Of a stretch of 51,906 nt of DNA, positions 51,670-51,906 are shown in pieces. The position numbers and the translations under genes were made by a program. The stretch covers positions 1 through 51,906 of the forward strand of contig MKRV01000289.1 of NCBI GenBank assembly GCA_001897995.1, given 5' to 3'. Position 1 is the stretch's first letter. Every line of letters starts with the position of its first letter. Under the pieces are notes generated by a model. The model was given only the letters and a program-made list of their open reading frames with translations, searched no databases and was not told where the DNA came from. This stretch comes from Alphaproteobacteria bacterium 65-37 (GTDB taxonomy: Bacteria > Pseudomonadota > Alphaproteobacteria > Reyranellales > Reyranellaceae).

Positions 51670-51698
51670 TTGACGCAAAGTCCTCATGTGCGTATCGA
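51670..51698 (+). promoter_or_regulatory. Candidate promoter for the right-edge riboswitch transcript
   Basis: TTGACG (51670-51675) and TATCGA (51693-51698) are 17 bases apart, starting two bases after the preceding stop. The predicted start, about 51705, coincides with the 5' end of the cobalamin aptamer. The same geometry precedes the first riboswitch. Confidence 0.55.
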
Positions 51699-51705
51699 TT
51701 GAGCA

Positions 51706-51906
51706 TCGTCGGTCTTCCTTAACCGGAAGCTAAGAGGGAACGCCGTGCCGCCCCGAGAGATCGAGGGGCCAATCGGCGGCTATGCCCGTAGCTGTAAGCG
51801 GAGAGCGACTGCCTAAGTGTCACTGGATCAAAGAATCCGGGAAGACGGGCAGGAGCCGTGACCCGCAAGCCAGAAGACCTGCCGGCGATAGCGTCGCTTT
51901 TCCGAT
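51706..51906 (+). promoter_or_regulatory. Cobalamin (B12) riboswitch, target gene beyond the window
   Basis: The same ordered landmarks as the element at 42248-42443: CTTCC-TTAACC-GGAAG hairpin, AGGGAACGCCGTGC, GTAGCTGTAAGCGG, TGTCACTGGATC (51818-51829), CCGGGAAGACGGGCAGG and AGCCAGAAGACCTGCC (51868-51883). The 5' hairpin differs from the first copy by a compensated pair, which supports it as real structure. The shared 23-base tail GGCGATAGCGTCGCT-TTTCCGAT (one mismatch to copy 1) runs to the last base of the window. The aptamer is complete, but the expression platform and gene are cut off. Confidence 0.93.

Noticed and set aside
1..51906. Mobile elements, prophage, CRISPR or toxin-antitoxin systems
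   Set aside because: I found no transposase, integrase, repeat-spacer array or toxin-antitoxin pair; composition is even apart from the spacer at 7208-7492.

Overview
This window is GC-rich chromosomal DNA from an alphaproteobacterium. The evidence is the block dapF-ftsY-yciB, the divergent pair hemC/tsaD followed by gpsA, the block PBP-activator/rsmI/yraN/gshB, an HpnN-type RND transporter, and a short-chain acyl-CoA regulator (ScfR/PccR/PrpR type) next to prp genes. The orphan Bug-type solute receptor and creatininase-family gene would fit Rhodospirillales/Reyranella-like bacteria, but that finer placement is a guess. Coding density is high. I see no tRNA, rRNA, insertion sequence, prophage or CRISPR array.

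Layout. 1-7.2 kb: DsbA-family isomerase, orphan glycosyltransferase, dapF-ftsY-yciB, NUDIX hydrolase, pgk, M48 lipoprotein peptidase coupled to a TusA-like protein. 7.2-15.5 kb: an AT-richer spacer with a strong hairpin, two paralogous 2OG-Fe(II) oxygenase-like genes, a methyltransferase, hemC, tsaD-gpsA-EVE, a DMT transporter and an enoyl-CoA hydratase. 15.5-22 kb: creatininase-family gene, a lipoprotein, and a TetR/acyl-CoA ligase/carboxyltransferase operon with a perfect palindromic operator shared with a divergent Bug receptor. 22-30 kb: two convergent thioredoxin-like [2Fe-2S] proteins (one fused to a CbiX-like domain), HAD hydrolase, PBP activator, rsmI-yraN-sirB1-gshB, ankyrin protein-arfB, cupin. 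30-40 kb: HpnN-like transporter coupled to an SGNH hydrolase, DUF2569 protein, fumC, ThrE-family exporter, mqo, a cupin and a small membrane protein.

The most interesting part is 40.3-51.9 kb. A thioesterase-prpD-prpC-prpB-metE operon puts two B12-independent routes in one transcription unit: the methylcitrate cycle, which replaces B12-dependent methylmalonyl-CoA mutase, and MetE, which replaces B12-dependent MetH. Divergent to it is an ScfR-type regulator, with TTTGCAAA-like operator repeats between them. The island is bracketed by two closely similar cobalamin riboswitches in opposite, outward orientation. Each sits about 7 bases after a -10 box in the same promoter geometry (TTGAC[C/G]-N17-TA[A/T]CGA), and each promoter overlaps or abuts the stop codon of the preceding gene. 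One riboswitch does not lead metE: it lies behind it and leads a fatty acyl-AMP ligase, an unexpected candidate target for B12 control. The other leads a gene beyond the right edge. Between the regulator and that riboswitch lie a small cysteine-rich CWC-type protein and an unrecognised 300-residue protein.

All calls come from reading the sequence and recalling family motifs. No database search, alignment program or RNA folding was run.
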